A DNA stretch of 64,000 nucleotides. Origin: Alteromonas hispanica. Its GTDB lineage: Bacteria > Pseudomonadota > Gammaproteobacteria > Enterobacterales > Alteromonadaceae. This document shows, one piece after another, positions 8,665 through 16,849 of the stretch. The stretch is taken from positions 372,001 through 436,000 of the forward strand of contig NZ_JAAAWP010000001.1 of NCBI RefSeq assembly GCF_010500915.1, written 5' to 3'. Made by a program: the position numbers and the translations under genes. The notes beneath the pieces are model-generated. The model was not told where the DNA came from. It ran no database searches and saw only the letters and a program-made list of their open reading frames with translations. Within the stretch, counting starts at the first letter, position 1; every line of letters begins with the position of its first letter.

Positions 8665-9141
8665 ATGCGTTGCTTTTGCTGCTCCACAAGCTCATATGAG
8701 CATTGCTGTGCTCCCTTCATCAGCGGTACAGATAGCCCTCAAACGGCAGAACAATTGATGCGCTCCCGTTTTACTGCATATGCAATCAAGCAATACGACT
8801 ATGTTCGCGACACGTATTCAGAGGAAAAGCGTCAAGGGATAACATCAGAAAACCTTGAAAGTAGCGCTAGCGGTGCTCATTGGTTCGCTCTTAAAGTCCA
8901 TACTTCAACACACAGTAAACCTAGTTCAGATACCGTCGAGTTTACTGCCTACTACTTTGAAAATAAGCACCTCTTTCAGTTACACGAGACATCGCGCTTT
9001 ATCGTCGAGGGCAGACTGTGGCGTTATCACGACGGTACCCTTCATGATGACTGCGGTAAAATAAAATATGGTAGAAACTTGCCGTGTCTTTGCGGAAACA
9101 ATAAAAAATTCAAGCAGTGTTGTGCAACAAAAGTGAGATAG
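8665..9141 (+). CDS. YchJ family SEC-C metal-binding protein
   Basis: A 158-residue cytoplasmic protein with cysteine clusters at both ends: CFCCSTSSYEHCC at the start and CLCGNNKKFKQCC at the end. These are SEC-C type zinc-binding motifs, as at the SecA C-terminus. The middle (AEQLMRSRFTAYA ... AHWFALKVHTS ... FIVEGRLWRYHDG) matches the YchJ/UPF0225 middle domain, an NTF2-like fold. Length agrees with E. coli YchJ (152). Molecular function is unknown. The ribosome binding site is poor. It is followed by a structured intergenic element and a convergent gene. Confidence 0.88.
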   Translation: MRCFCCSTSSYEHCCAPFISGTDSPQTAEQLMRSRFTAYAIKQYDYVRDTYSEEKRQGITSENLESSASGAHWFALKVHTSTHSKPSSDTVEFTAYYFENKHLFQLHETSRFIVEGRLWRYHDGTLHDDCGKIKYGRNLPCLCGNNKKFKQCCATKVR

Positions 9142-9172
9142 GCGGACAAGTTAGCGAAAAATACGTGATTGT

Positions 9173-9295
9173 CGATAAGGTGGTTATCGGTAATAATATA
9201 AAGGGCGGCAGGCGCTTAACAGGCGTTTAGGTAACTCCCCTGCCGCAGATGTATAACTTGAGAAAACAGCTTAAGCGGAAAGCCTAAACGTTTTT
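9173..9295 (+). ncRNA. candidate structured small RNA or 3' element
   Basis: A dense set of inverted repeats lies between convergent genes. CGATAA/TTATCG (9173-9178/9184-9189) sits where -35 and -10 elements could be (TTGTCG 9169, AT-rich 9191-9200). GCGGCAGG/CCTGCCGC (9205-9212/9239-9246) is a perfect 8-bp stem. CTTGAG/CTTAAG forms a small stem near 9258-9276. CGTTTAGG (9223-9230) also pairs with CCTAAACG (9283-9290), just before TTTTT (9291-9295). The last pairing competes with the GCGGCAGG stem. It could be a roughly 90-nt small RNA on the plus strand or only a shared 3' terminator. No Rfam family was recognised. Confidence 0.3.
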
Positions 9296-9659
9296 AAACT
9301 TTAAAAAATTTGATACTTAGTGGGTAATGCCAGAGTTCGCCATTGTTAGCCTTGAGTGCCGCAACGATCGCGAAGATCAAATTTAGAATCCCCAATATTA
9401 ATAACCCGAAGCCGCCTATTATAATCAAAAGCAAAATACCGCATATTACCGTGTATATTACTAGGCTAATTAACCAATTCGCAGTGACTCTTCCATGTTT
9501 ATCAATATCTTCATTCTGATCTTTATGAGCTATCCACATAATAATAGGTAATATAAGCCCCAAGCCTGGAACAATTATGCTGGTGAGCTGACTCACGTGA
9601 ATTAGCGTACAGTAGGTTCTTACTGTAAGTCCCCAATACATGTTTTCTTCCGTTGTCAT
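9294..9659 (-). CDS. DUF4870 family small membrane protein
   Basis: The ATG follows GAGGGAA on the coding strand, a good ribosome binding site. The 121-residue product has about three hydrophobic segments. Near residue 45 it has WIAHKDQNEDIDKHGR, followed by ANWLIS; this loop is the hallmark of DUF4870 (Tic20-like) proteins. A second half with repeated I/L/G runs (LLLIIIGGFGLLILGILNL) completes the bundle. Function is unknown. It has its own upstream region with a hairpin at 9690-9710. Confidence 0.8.
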   Translation of the reverse strand: MTTEENMYWGLTVRTYCTLIHVSQLTSIIVPGLGLILPIIMWIAHKDQNEDIDKHGRVTANWLISLVIYTVICGILLLIIIGGFGLLILGILNLIFAIVAALKANNGELWHYPLSIKFFKV

Positions 9660-10010
9660 ATGTATTCCCTCTTGTAATTATAATTGAGTAGGCTCTACTG
9701 AGAAGAGCCTGCTAAATGATAATGCTCATTTGATATTTCGCCAAATTTAATTACACCATTGCTTAGCCATACTCCCGATAAATGATTTTCTAACATTTGT
9801 TGTAAATTTAGCGAGTTTTAGCAAATTTTTAGTGAGCGCGAAAAAACGTGAAACATAGGCGATAAAAATACGCAGACCTCAGAAATAACAAAACTTTTTC
9901 CGGCTTTTTCCTATCAATCAGTATTTTGCTACTAACGTATTGTTGCTTGTTTATGAATTTAGCGTAAGTTAAATGTATGATTATGTAGATGGAATTTTGT
10001 GGTTATTTCA
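9660..10010. other. divergent intergenic region
   Basis: 351 bases between the DUF4870 gene (leftward) and the sensor gene (rightward). It contains a perfect hairpin, AGGCTCT (9690-9696) / AGAGCCT (9704-9710), in the leader of the DUF4870 gene, and AATGATAATG near 9715, which partly resembles a Fur box. The rest is AT-rich and must carry two divergent promoters. No small gene was found. Confidence 0.45.
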
Positions 10011-11825
10011 ATGAGGCGTTTTTTCGCGTTAACTTCACTTATTTGGTTTGCGGCCTCTTGCGCACAGCTATCTTGGTCTAAACCCATAGCGCCAATCTTT
10101 TCGCAGTACACCGTCAACGACGGTCTCGCCCATATCTCTCTAGCCGATGCAACTCAAGATAAGGATGGCTTTTTATGGCTGGCGACACAAGCCGGCATTG
10201 ATAGATTTGATGGGTATTCTTTTAGAAATTTTGGCCTGATAGAGGGCGAAAGTAATTCTGGCCTTCAATCGATCACCGCTCTTCAGGTTGAGGCAAGTCC
10301 TGATGGAAAATTTATCTGGGTTGGGACATTTGGCGGCTTAAGTCGGCTCAATGTGGATACTGAGAAGTTTACCCACTTTACGTTACCCGCATCAGAAGCA
10401 ATCAATAACGCTATTATTAACCGGATAAAAAACACTGCAGATAATACCACTTGGATAATATCAGATAGAAATTTGTATAAGTATTCTGACGATTTAGGCG
10501 AAGTTCTGCTTATGGCTTATCTGCCTAACCCTACAAGCACACTTACAGATGTGGAGCTGGTAGACGATGTGCTCTACGTTACCTCCACCTCGGGCTTATA
10601 TAAATTAGATTCACTGAATAAAAAACTGCAGCTAGTGGCGTTAGAAAAGCAAAATCTGACACGAATTGTCGCTACAGAAGACGAAAGAATTTGGATAGCA
10701 ACAACTAATCACGGTGCTTGCATCTTTAATCCTCTTAATCGCGAGTATGACCTCAGCGAGCACTGCATCACCACAGAGCAAGGTCTGTCAGACGATTACG
10801 TTACCGACATATTAGTACAAAATAATGGAGATGTATGGGTAGCGACAGAGCGTGGCTTAAACCTACTTCCAAGCCATAGCCCCATTTCTGTTATTACTAC
10901 TCCGGTAACGGCTAGGTCGACCAAAGACGAGCGCTTTTCAGCACTTTTTGAAACCTCAGAAGGTTTAGTTATCGCTGCCATGAAGGACGATGGTTTCGCC
11001 GTGAGCGACCCAATATTAGCTAATTTTTACTCAACAGAAGTGGGCGGCGGAAGAATTGTCACCTCTGTCTCCTCCAACAATGACAGCGTTTGGCTAGTTA
11101 ACGAAAAAGGGTTGTGGAATTACGATTACAACAACGACCTTTCCAAAGGCCCCTATTTAGTCAATTCGACGGATTCAACCACGAGTAATGCTAATGAGAA
11201 AATGTTGGCTGTCCATTATGACTCGGTGAGAAATGATGTGTGGGTAGCTACACGCTCTGGACTATCTAAGTTTAATCCCGACACTAAAAACCTTAATGCC
11301 GTTGCGCTTGAAGGTAAGTCGGGATATAGCCTGAATGTAGATTCTGACGGAGACGTTTGGTATGGAGGATACAGCGATGGTGTTTTTGTTTATCGTCCTT
11401 CAGACGATAAGGTAGTAAGACAATGGCCCCTCCCCTTAACCACCAGAGTTTTGCATGAACAGGATGGAAATGCTTGGTTGACCACGGTAGGTGGTTTGTA
11501 TTTCGCGAACAAATTCAGCGGAGAACTTATCAACGTAAGAGATTTTTCACCTCTATTGAAAGACGTGTCTGTTGTTACATGGATTTCTAAATCTAGTCGC
11601 GGCGGCTATTGGTTGGCAACTCAAGCCAATGGCTTTTACTTTATGACAATCTCTGAGCAGGACTTTTCCACATTACAGCTTACTCGTATTAAGCCAGACA
11701 GCGTAATAACAGGTTTATCTATTGGTGCAATTGTTGAAGATGAGCAAAATGGTCTTTGGATCACCACGGACAAAGGGATTGCCCACCTTGCTTCTGATTT
11801 ACAAACGCTCTCCTTTTATGGCTAA
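10011..11825 (+). CDS. N-terminal fragment: periplasmic beta-propeller sensor
   Basis: From ATG 10011 (MRRFFALTSL, signal peptide to about residue 23) the fragment has 604 residues; GTG 9999 is an alternative start. It consists of repeated propeller blades of the type seen in hybrid two-component sensors, with recurring phrases such as DGFLWLATQAGIDRFDG, RIWIATTNHGACIFN, DVWVATERGLNLL and GLWITTDKGIAHL. Translation stops at TAA 11823, so the product would be an exported propeller without a membrane anchor or output domain. If made, it may be non-functional or act as a soluble binding protein. Confidence 0.6.
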   Translation: MRRFFALTSLIWFAASCAQLSWSKPIAPIFSQYTVNDGLAHISLADATQDKDGFLWLATQAGIDRFDGYSFRNFGLIEGESNSGLQSITALQVEASPDGKFIWVGTFGGLSRLNVDTEKFTHFTLPASEAINNAIINRIKNTADNTTWIISDRNLYKYSDDLGEVLLMAYLPNPTSTLTDVELVDDVLYVTSTSGLYKLDSLNKKLQLVALEKQNLTRIVATEDERIWIATTNHGACIFNPLNREYDLSEHCITTEQGLSDDYVTDILVQNNGDVWVATERGLNLLPSHSPISVITTPVTARSTKDERFSALFETSEGLVIAAMKDDGFAVSDPILANFYSTEVGGGRIVTSVSSNNDSVWLVNEKGLWNYDYNNDLSKGPYLVNSTDSTTSNANEKMLAVHYDSVRNDVWVATRSGLSKFNPDTKNLNAVALEGKSGYSLNVDSDGDVWYGGYSDGVFVYRPSDDKVVRQWPLPLTTRVLHEQDGNAWLTTVGGLYFANKFSGELINVRDFSPLLKDVSVVTWISKSSRGGYWLATQANGFYFMTISEQDFSTLQLTRIKPDSVITGLSIGAIVEDEQNGLWITTDKGIAHLASDLQTLSFYG

Positions 11826-11978
11826 GAAAGCGGTGCCATTGATACCGGTTATTATATTGGAGCAGCCACACAAACTCGAGACAACACCATTATTCTTGGC
11901 GGAGCAAAAGGTATAACACGATTTAACCCCAGTGACGTTCAAGATAAACCCTGGTCGCCACTCATACACATTACTCGC

Positions 11979-12959
11979 ATGGAAGTCATTAGCAACAACC
12001 AGACGAATGGCAGTGAAATGCGGTCAATTAATCAAGTTGGCGATCGCATAGAACTATACCCTGAGGATATATCCTTTACTCTCGCCTTCTCTGCTTTAGA
12101 TTTTATCAATGCAGACACTCTCCGATATGCATACCGACTGTCAGATTTTGAATCGGGTTGGCGCTATACAGACAGTAAATCAAAGCTTGCCACCTATACT
12201 AATTTGGATCCAGGCAGGTATCGATTTACCGTAAAAGCAATCAACAAAGAGAATAAATGGAGCAGCAATGAGGCTCAAATTGAAATTGTCATTATTCCGC
12301 CTTGGTGGGATATGCCTATTTGGCGTGCGCTCATACTACTCACTATCGTAGCTCTTATTTCTACAATGCTTTGGTTGCGCTTCAGAACGCTACAATTGCG
12401 CTCGCAAGAGTTGTCTGTGTTAGTAGATAAGCGGACCGAAGATCTTAATCGCGCCGTTGAAAAACTCACGCTGTTATCAACCGAAGATGCGTTAACAGGC
12501 CTTAAGAATAGACGCTATTTTTCACAGCGTGCCACTGAAGCGTGGAATCAGTTTTTTCGTTATAAGCATACTTTTTCATTGATTCTTATAGACATAGACC
12601 TTTTCAAAACCATCAATGATACGCATGGTCACGGCGTTGGAGACACGGTGCTTATTGATGTTGCGAAAATATTGACAGAAAACGTGAGAGTTAATGACAT
12701 CGTTGCGCGATGGGGCGGCGAAGAGTTTTTGATCCTTTTGCCGGCACTCAATGTGCAGGAAGCCTATTGGGTAGCCGATAAGCTCAGAAAAAAAGTGGCC
12801 GAACACCCCATCAAAGTTCAAGGAAAGCAAGTTCCAGTCAGTATTACCTGCGGTGTAGCAGAGATAAAACATTATGAAAGTGTTGAAGCTTGCATACAAG
12901 CCGTTGATAAAAAGCTTTACGAGGGCAAAGCCCTTGGAAGAAACACTGTCGTAAACTAG
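11979..12959 (+). CDS. C-terminal fragment: Y_Y_Y domain, membrane helix and GGDEF cyclase
   Basis: The first in-frame start after the stop is ATG 11979, with no visible ribosome binding site, so expression is doubtful. The 326 residues hold a Y_Y_Y domain (about 10-105; LRYAYRLSDFESGW), a membrane helix (about 112-132), a short coiled coil, and a GGDEF domain (about 165-325). The active-site motif is GGEEF in RWGGEEF and an RxxD inhibitory site (RVND) lies five residues before it, so the cyclase part looks catalytically intact. There is no signal peptide on this fragment. Confidence 0.55.
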   Translation: MEVISNNQTNGSEMRSINQVGDRIELYPEDISFTLAFSALDFINADTLRYAYRLSDFESGWRYTDSKSKLATYTNLDPGRYRFTVKAINKENKWSSNEAQIEIVIIPPWWDMPIWRALILLTIVALISTMLWLRFRTLQLRSQELSVLVDKRTEDLNRAVEKLTLLSTEDALTGLKNRRYFSQRATEAWNQFFRYKHTFSLILIDIDLFKTINDTHGHGVGDTVLIDVAKILTENVRVNDIVARWGGEEFLILLPALNVQEAYWVADKLRKKVAEHPIKVQGKQVPVSITCGVAEIKHYESVEACIQAVDKKLYEGKALGRNTVVN

Positions 12960-12999
12960 GGCATTTTATTTAACCTACATAAATGTTGTTTGTCTCAAT

Positions 13000-13018
13000 C
13001 ACTGATCCGTTATCAGTG
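13000..13018. promoter_or_regulatory. palindrome upstream of the NAD(P)-binding gene
   Basis: CACTGAT (13000-13006), spacer CCGTT, ATCAGTG (13012-13018) is a perfect 7-bp dyad, 43 bases before the downstream ATG. The size fits a repressor operator or a leader hairpin. It could equally end the preceding transcript, though no T-run follows. Confidence 0.35.
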
Positions 13019-13061
13019 TGAAGGCTATCAATAATGACATTTAATTCATGGAGGTAAAATA

Positions 13062-13697
13062 ATGGCGAAAGTACTCGTACTTGGCGCGTCTGGCCAAATT
13101 GGAAAACAAGCAACCGGCAAACTTCTCGAACGGGGCCATCATGTTCTCGCCCCCGTCCGAAGCCCTGACAAACTATCGGACATTGAAAATGACAACTTAC
13201 AGGTGATTGAGCAAGATCTTGAAAAAGACTTTTCATCGCATTTTAAAAATGTTGATGTTGTCGTTTTCACAGCAGGTTCTGGTGGAAACACCGGTGCTGA
13301 TAAAACTATTATGATTGACCTGTGGGCTGCGATAAAAGCGGTAAACTATGCCAAAGAAGCCCAAACGCCCAAGTTTGTAATGGTCAGCTCTATAGGCGCT
13401 GGCGATCCAGATTCAGTAGACGGCACAATAAAGCCTTACTTGGTAGCAAAACACGTTGCTGATGACTACTTAATTAACAGTGGTATTCAACATATCATTT
13501 TACGCCCCGGTACCTTGTTAAATGAGCCAGGTACACATCTGGTGCGCACCGATATGCCCAATAACAAAAGTGATGCAGTTATCCCACGTGAAGATGTGGC
13601 AACTGCAATTGTTGAAAGTGTTGGCCGCACAAATGAAGACAACATGATCACTTATCTGTTTAAGGGTGAAGAGTCGATATCTCAAATATTTGAGTAA
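13062..13697 (+). CDS. atypical short-chain NAD(P)-binding protein (NmrA/HSCARG-like)
   Basis: A 211-residue Rossmann-fold protein. The dinucleotide-binding glycine motif is at the N-terminus (VLVLGASGQIGKQ, residues 4-16), followed by PVRSPDKL after strand 2. Later motifs are VVFTAGSGG, KFVMVSSIGAGDPDS and the family's HIILRPGTL. The classical SDR YxxxK is replaced by the YLVAKHVADDYL arrangement of atypical SDRs such as YwnB/YhfK. It probably binds NADP(H) and acts as a reductase or redox sensor; substrate unknown. A good ribosome binding site (ATGGAGGTAAAATA) precedes the ATG. It ends at a bidirectional terminator. Confidence 0.82.
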   Translation: MAKVLVLGASGQIGKQATGKLLERGHHVLAPVRSPDKLSDIENDNLQVIEQDLEKDFSSHFKNVDVVVFTAGSGGNTGADKTIMIDLWAAIKAVNYAKEAQTPKFVMVSSIGAGDPDSVDGTIKPYLVAKHVADDYLINSGIQHIILRPGTLLNEPGTHLVRTDMPNNKSDAVIPREDVATAIVESVGRTNEDNMITYLFKGEESISQIFE

Positions 13698-13730
13698 ATA
13701 CGCTATATAAAACGTATTTTCTTCAGATTA

Positions 13731-13789
13731 AAAATAACCCGCGTTTCGACTTCCACGTCAGCTCGTTAAGCGGCAACGCGGGTTATTTT
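13731..13789. terminator. bidirectional terminator between convergent genes
   Basis: AAAATAACCCGCG (13731-13743) pairs perfectly with CGCGGGTTATTTT (13777-13789), with a 33-base inner segment. A-rich and T-rich flanks on each strand fit termination in both directions, for the NAD(P)-binding gene and the FMN-binding gene. Confidence 0.7.
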
Positions 13790-13811
13790 GTAAGTGTATT
13801 TTTACAGTGAT

Positions 13812-14369
13812 TTAAGGAATTAATGACTGACTGACCCAATCGCCATGTTCGTTCTTTTCATGCCATTCGCGATTTTGAGGGTTACCACGCAAATTCAGAT
13901 AATCTACGGTTTCGATATTTAAGGTTAAAACACAAAAGTGCGCTGGAATAGTGTTGTAATCGCCCTCAACATGCAGCGCAGACTCGCCATTTCTCGGCGT
14001 GCCAGGTGTTCCCCACAGAAATTGCTTTTTCCCTGCGTCTGACAGCTTATCCCATTGCGCTTCAACCAGGTCAGGAGACTCTTCCTTGGTGGATATATCT
14101 GCCAAACAATGAAAGCGATACTGCTCACGAGTTTTGGCAAAATACCAGGCAATATGGCATCGATTGTTTTGAACCAACTGTTGATACTTTTCGGTACGGG
14201 TATCAGATATCACGATTAGGCTGTTATCGTCAGTTAACCCACGATGCACAACAGTTCTACAAAACGGAATACCTTCTTGGTTTGCCGTTGCCAGCTGAAA
14301 ATACCGGCTTTCAGGGACACTTCGTGTTTTATGTAAGCTTTTAACTAAATTCTGACGCCATAATGGCAT
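13812..14369 (-). CDS. pyridoxamine 5'-phosphate oxidase-like FMN-binding protein
   Basis: A 185-residue split-barrel flavoprotein of the Alr4036/Pyridox_oxase_2 type. The N-terminus (WRQNLVKSLHKTR, then YFQLAT) and FCRTVVHRGL, followed by VISDTRTEKYQQL and CHIAWYFAKTREQYRFHC, fit the family FMN-binding core. The C-terminal FCVLTLNIETVDYLNLRGN is typical of this subgroup rather than of PdxH, so true pyridoxamine phosphate oxidase activity should not be assumed. It is leftward, 9 bases before the tatD-like gene ends, and may be read with it. Confidence 0.8.
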   Translation of the reverse strand: MPLWRQNLVKSLHKTRSVPESRYFQLATANQEGIPFCRTVVHRGLTDDNSLIVISDTRTEKYQQLVQNNRCHIAWYFAKTREQYRFHCLADISTKEESPDLVEAQWDKLSDAGKKQFLWGTPGTPRNGESALHVEGDYNTIPAHFCVLTLNIETVDYLNLRGNPQNREWHEKNEHGDWVSQSLIP

Positions 14370-14378
14370 AACAGCTCC

Positions 14379-15158
14379 CTATGCAGCCTTATCTTTCGCT
14401 AAGGCAAAAAGCGTGTAAAAGTTTTCCGTTGTAATCCGTGCGAGTTCTTTTACTGAAATACCTTTTAGCTCGGCAATAAACTCTGCTACCTCAACAACGT
14501 AACCGGGTTGGTTTTGTTTTCCTCGATGAGGAACGGGTGCCAGCCAAGGAGAGTCAGTTTCAATTAGCAACCGCTCAATAGGAATAGACTTCACCACTTC
14601 TCGTAATTCATCTGCCGAATTAAACGTTACAATGCCCGAAATGGATATGTAGAAGCCCATATCGATTGCCGCCTCGGCCATCTCTAACGATTCTGTAAAG
14701 CAATGCAGCACACCAATAGTATCTGGTGCTTTATGCTCTTTTAGCAAATTAATGGTGTCTTCTCGGGCATCACGAGTGTGAATAATAAGCGGCTTTTTGG
14801 TTTCATTGGCAACCTTGATGTGGTCTACAAATGACGTTAATTGAACATCTTTACTCTCTGGGCTATAAAAATAGTCGAGCCCCGTCTCTCCAATAGCAAC
14901 GACATCGCTGTGTTGTGCCTTTTCTAATAACTCATCGTAGCTACACGCCTCATCTTGATGTAAAGGATGCACACCACAAGACACAGACACGTCATCAAAT
15001 TCACTTACTGCATCACGCATGCTGTCATAGTCACTGACCGAGACACACACACATAAGAAATGCTCTACCCCTCGAGTGCGGGCAAAGTTGAGTGTTTCTT
15101 TTAATTCTTCAGGACCTTGTTTTAATCTGTCTAAATGACAGTGAGAATCTACAAACAA
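14379..15158 (-). CDS. TatD family metal-dependent DNase (YcfH type)
   Basis: A 259-residue TIM-barrel amidohydrolase-fold nuclease. Metal-binding motifs are visible: FVDSHCHLD at the start, GETGLDYFY with the bridging glutamate, LIIHTRDA, VLHCFTES and LIETDSPWLAP with the last aspartate. Members act as 3'-5' DNA exonucleases or D-aminoacyl-tRNA deacylases. It follows holB as in E. coli (ycfH). The start is TTG at 15158, preceded by AAAGG with 6-7 nt spacing; no better start exists because the motif begins at residue 2. A gap of 121 bases separates it from holB. Confidence 0.88.
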   Translation of the reverse strand: MFVDSHCHLDRLKQGPEELKETLNFARTRGVEHFLCVCVSVSDYDSMRDAVSEFDDVSVSCGVHPLHQDEACSYDELLEKAQHSDVVAIGETGLDYFYSPESKDVQLTSFVDHIKVANETKKPLIIHTRDAREDTINLLKEHKAPDTIGVLHCFTESLEMAEAAIDMGFYISISGIVTFNSADELREVVKSIPIERLLIETDSPWLAPVPHRGKQNQPGYVVEVAEFIAELKGISVKELARITTENFYTLFALAKDKAA

Positions 15159-15279
15159 AATAAACCTTTAATACTGTTAATCATGATTTAGAGCCAGCAT
15201 GTATTCCCTAGCTCGTGAATAAAAATAATGAATTGAAAGCGCGCCTCGCACTCTTGGCACACTTAGTTACAACGTATGT

Positions 15280-16161
15280 CTATCGCTGAAACTGCTTAAG
15301 TAACCCAAATAATACCATGGATTTGTTCACTCCCAGATGTTGCAATGTTTTCGTTACCTCAACACATTTAACATAGCGAGTGTAATCTGAAGAGTTTTGA
15401 CTATTCACATAATCTCCATGGGCTTTTTGCATACACCACTGAGCGGCTAAAACCGCGTTATCCTGCCATTTCTTTGCCAGTCTATGGGCTTGGCTGTTTG
15501 CATCCCCTGCCAACAAAGCCTGAAAGTCATCATTAAACGTTCTATAGCTAAACTCCTCTTCGCCTTTTAAAGCGGCTTCTACTCGCAGAGGAGCATGACC
15601 ATAAGCGGCAAGCAGTGCCTCGCTAGCATCTTCTACGCCGTTATCTTTGAGGTAGTTCAAACTTAATTCTACGCTGGGTAAACCTAAAGCATGTTTTTCG
15701 CAGCGGCTTAAAATAGTGGGCATTAATTTAGTCACACTATTAGTTATGAGAAGTAAGTAGGTGTTTGCAGTTGGTTCTTCAAGAGTCTTGAGCAATGCAT
15801 TGGCAGCCGCTTCTGTCATGGTATCTGCATTGGGGATAAGTAACACTTTATTACCACTCATTTGAGCGGTGCCACTTAACTTTGCAATCCCTTCACGAAT
15901 TTTATCAACACCCAGCTGCTTTTCGCTTTCCAATAGATACAAATCTGGATGATTACCCGCAATTCGCAAATAACAGCTCTGACATTGATTACAGGCTCCA
16001 TCTAACGAGGGCGCTTTACATAGCAAGGTATTACCAAGCGCTTGGGCCAATTGATATTTTCCAATACCACTGGCACCACTAAGCAATACTGCGTGGTGAA
16101 GCTTATTCGCTAGATAACGGGAGTTAAATGAACGAAAAATGTCAGAAAACCACGGAAACAT
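15280..16161 (-). CDS. holB: DNA polymerase III subunit delta'
   Basis: A 293-residue AAA+ clamp-loader subunit, the non-ATPase partner in the gamma complex that opens the beta clamp at primed sites. Visible features are a P-loop-like segment GASGIGKYQLA (about 31-41), a zinc-binding cluster with four cysteines (LLCKAP ... CNQCQSC), VLLIPNADTMTEAAANALLKTLEEP, and the SRC motif (LSRCEKH). It is shorter than the E. coli subunit (334), mostly in the C-terminal domain. It starts 3 bases after tmk ends, so the two are co-transcribed. Confidence 0.93.
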   Translation of the reverse strand: MFPWFSDIFRSFNSRYLANKLHHAVLLSGASGIGKYQLAQALGNTLLCKAPSLDGACNQCQSCYLRIAGNHPDLYLLESEKQLGVDKIREGIAKLSGTAQMSGNKVLLIPNADTMTEAAANALLKTLEEPTANTYLLLITNSVTKLMPTILSRCEKHALGLPSVELSLNYLKDNGVEDASEALLAAYGHAPLRVEAALKGEEEFSYRTFNDDFQALLAGDANSQAHRLAKKWQDNAVLAAQWCMQKAHGDYVNSQNSSDYTRYVKCVEVTKTLQHLGVNKSMVLFGLLKQFQR

Positions 16162-16164
16162 GAA

Positions 16165-16788
16165 TTATTTACCCATAACATATTGCTTGATTAATGCAGA
16201 AACAGCACTGTGAACTTTCTCCATTGGCTGCATTGCATCTATGGTCACAATACTGTCGTCAGACTTTGCCAGCGCTAAGTACTTCTCACGAGTACGCTCA
16301 AAAAAAGCCAGTCCAGACTGCTCTATTCTATCAAGCTCACCACGACCGCGAGCACGCTCTAATCCAACAGCGGGCTCTACGTCTAGATATACAGTAAGGT
16401 GTGGCTTAAAGCCTTTCAGTGCGATCTCGCTCACAGAGCGCATGGTCGATTCTAAAACCCCTCTTCCACCGCCCTGATAGGCTTGCGATGAAAGATCGTG
16501 TCTATCGCCTACTACCCAATACCCCTTTTTTAATGCGGGATGAATACGGTTGGTCAAAAGCTGCACTCTTGCCGCGTACATTAATAATAACTCTGTTTCT
16601 TCGGCAACCTGCTCATCCCAATCGTGTTTAACGCAATCTCGAATAGCTTCTGCCATAGGGGTACCGCCAGGCTCGCGGGTTTGCTCAACAGTTTTACCGG
16701 CACTTTTAAGTTCATCAACTATACGACTTATCACCGAGCTTTTTCCAGCGCCCTCAAGTCCTTCAACGACTATAAATTTTCCATTCAT
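16165..16788 (-). CDS. tmk: thymidylate kinase
   Basis: A 207-residue P-loop kinase that phosphorylates dTMP to dTDP. Motifs: VEGLEGAGKSSV (P-loop, residues 8-19), TREPGGTPMAE, the DR-type motif in VVGDRHDLSSQAYQGGGRG, and an LID with RARGRGELDRIE, fitting the E. coli-type (class II) enzyme with basic residues in the lid. It sits between mltG and holB, the common gammaproteobacterial order, about 60 bases after mltG. Confidence 0.95.
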   Translation of the reverse strand: MNGKFIVVEGLEGAGKSSVISRIVDELKSAGKTVEQTREPGGTPMAEAIRDCVKHDWDEQVAEETELLLMYAARVQLLTNRIHPALKKGYWVVGDRHDLSSQAYQGGGRGVLESTMRSVSEIALKGFKPHLTVYLDVEPAVGLERARGRGELDRIEQSGLAFFERTREKYLALAKSDDSIVTIDAMQPMEKVHSAVSALIKQYVMGK

Positions 16789-16849
16789 TATTTTATTAAG
16801 ATCTCTGTTTTGATGATTGCTTGAAGCTTCAATACGCCACGCTATGTTT

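Larger units (their letters stand above)
10011..12959 (+). pseudogene. propeller sensor diguanylate cyclase gene with an in-frame stop
   Basis: One continuous frame of about 983 codons is broken only by TAA at 11823-11825. Before it lie a signal peptide and a two-component-regulator-type beta-propeller; after it the same frame continues with ESGAIDTGYY, a last propeller piece (FNPSDV), a Y_Y_Y domain, one membrane helix and a GGDEF domain. The codons on both sides of the stop read as normal family sequence and no frameshift is needed, so a single nonsense change is the simplest explanation. The intact protein would sense a periplasmic ligand and make c-di-GMP. Sequencing error cannot be excluded. 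Confidence 0.75.

Noticed and set aside
9711..9730. AATGATAATG as a Fur box upstream of the DUF4870 gene
   Set aside because: Only about 12 of 19 positions match in the best alignment, and the right half is poor.
15159..15279. Possible pilZ gene between holB and tatD, as in some gammaproteobacteria
   Set aside because: Only 121 bases, no ORF with PilZ motifs; a PilZ gene does occur at 59528 but in a different context.
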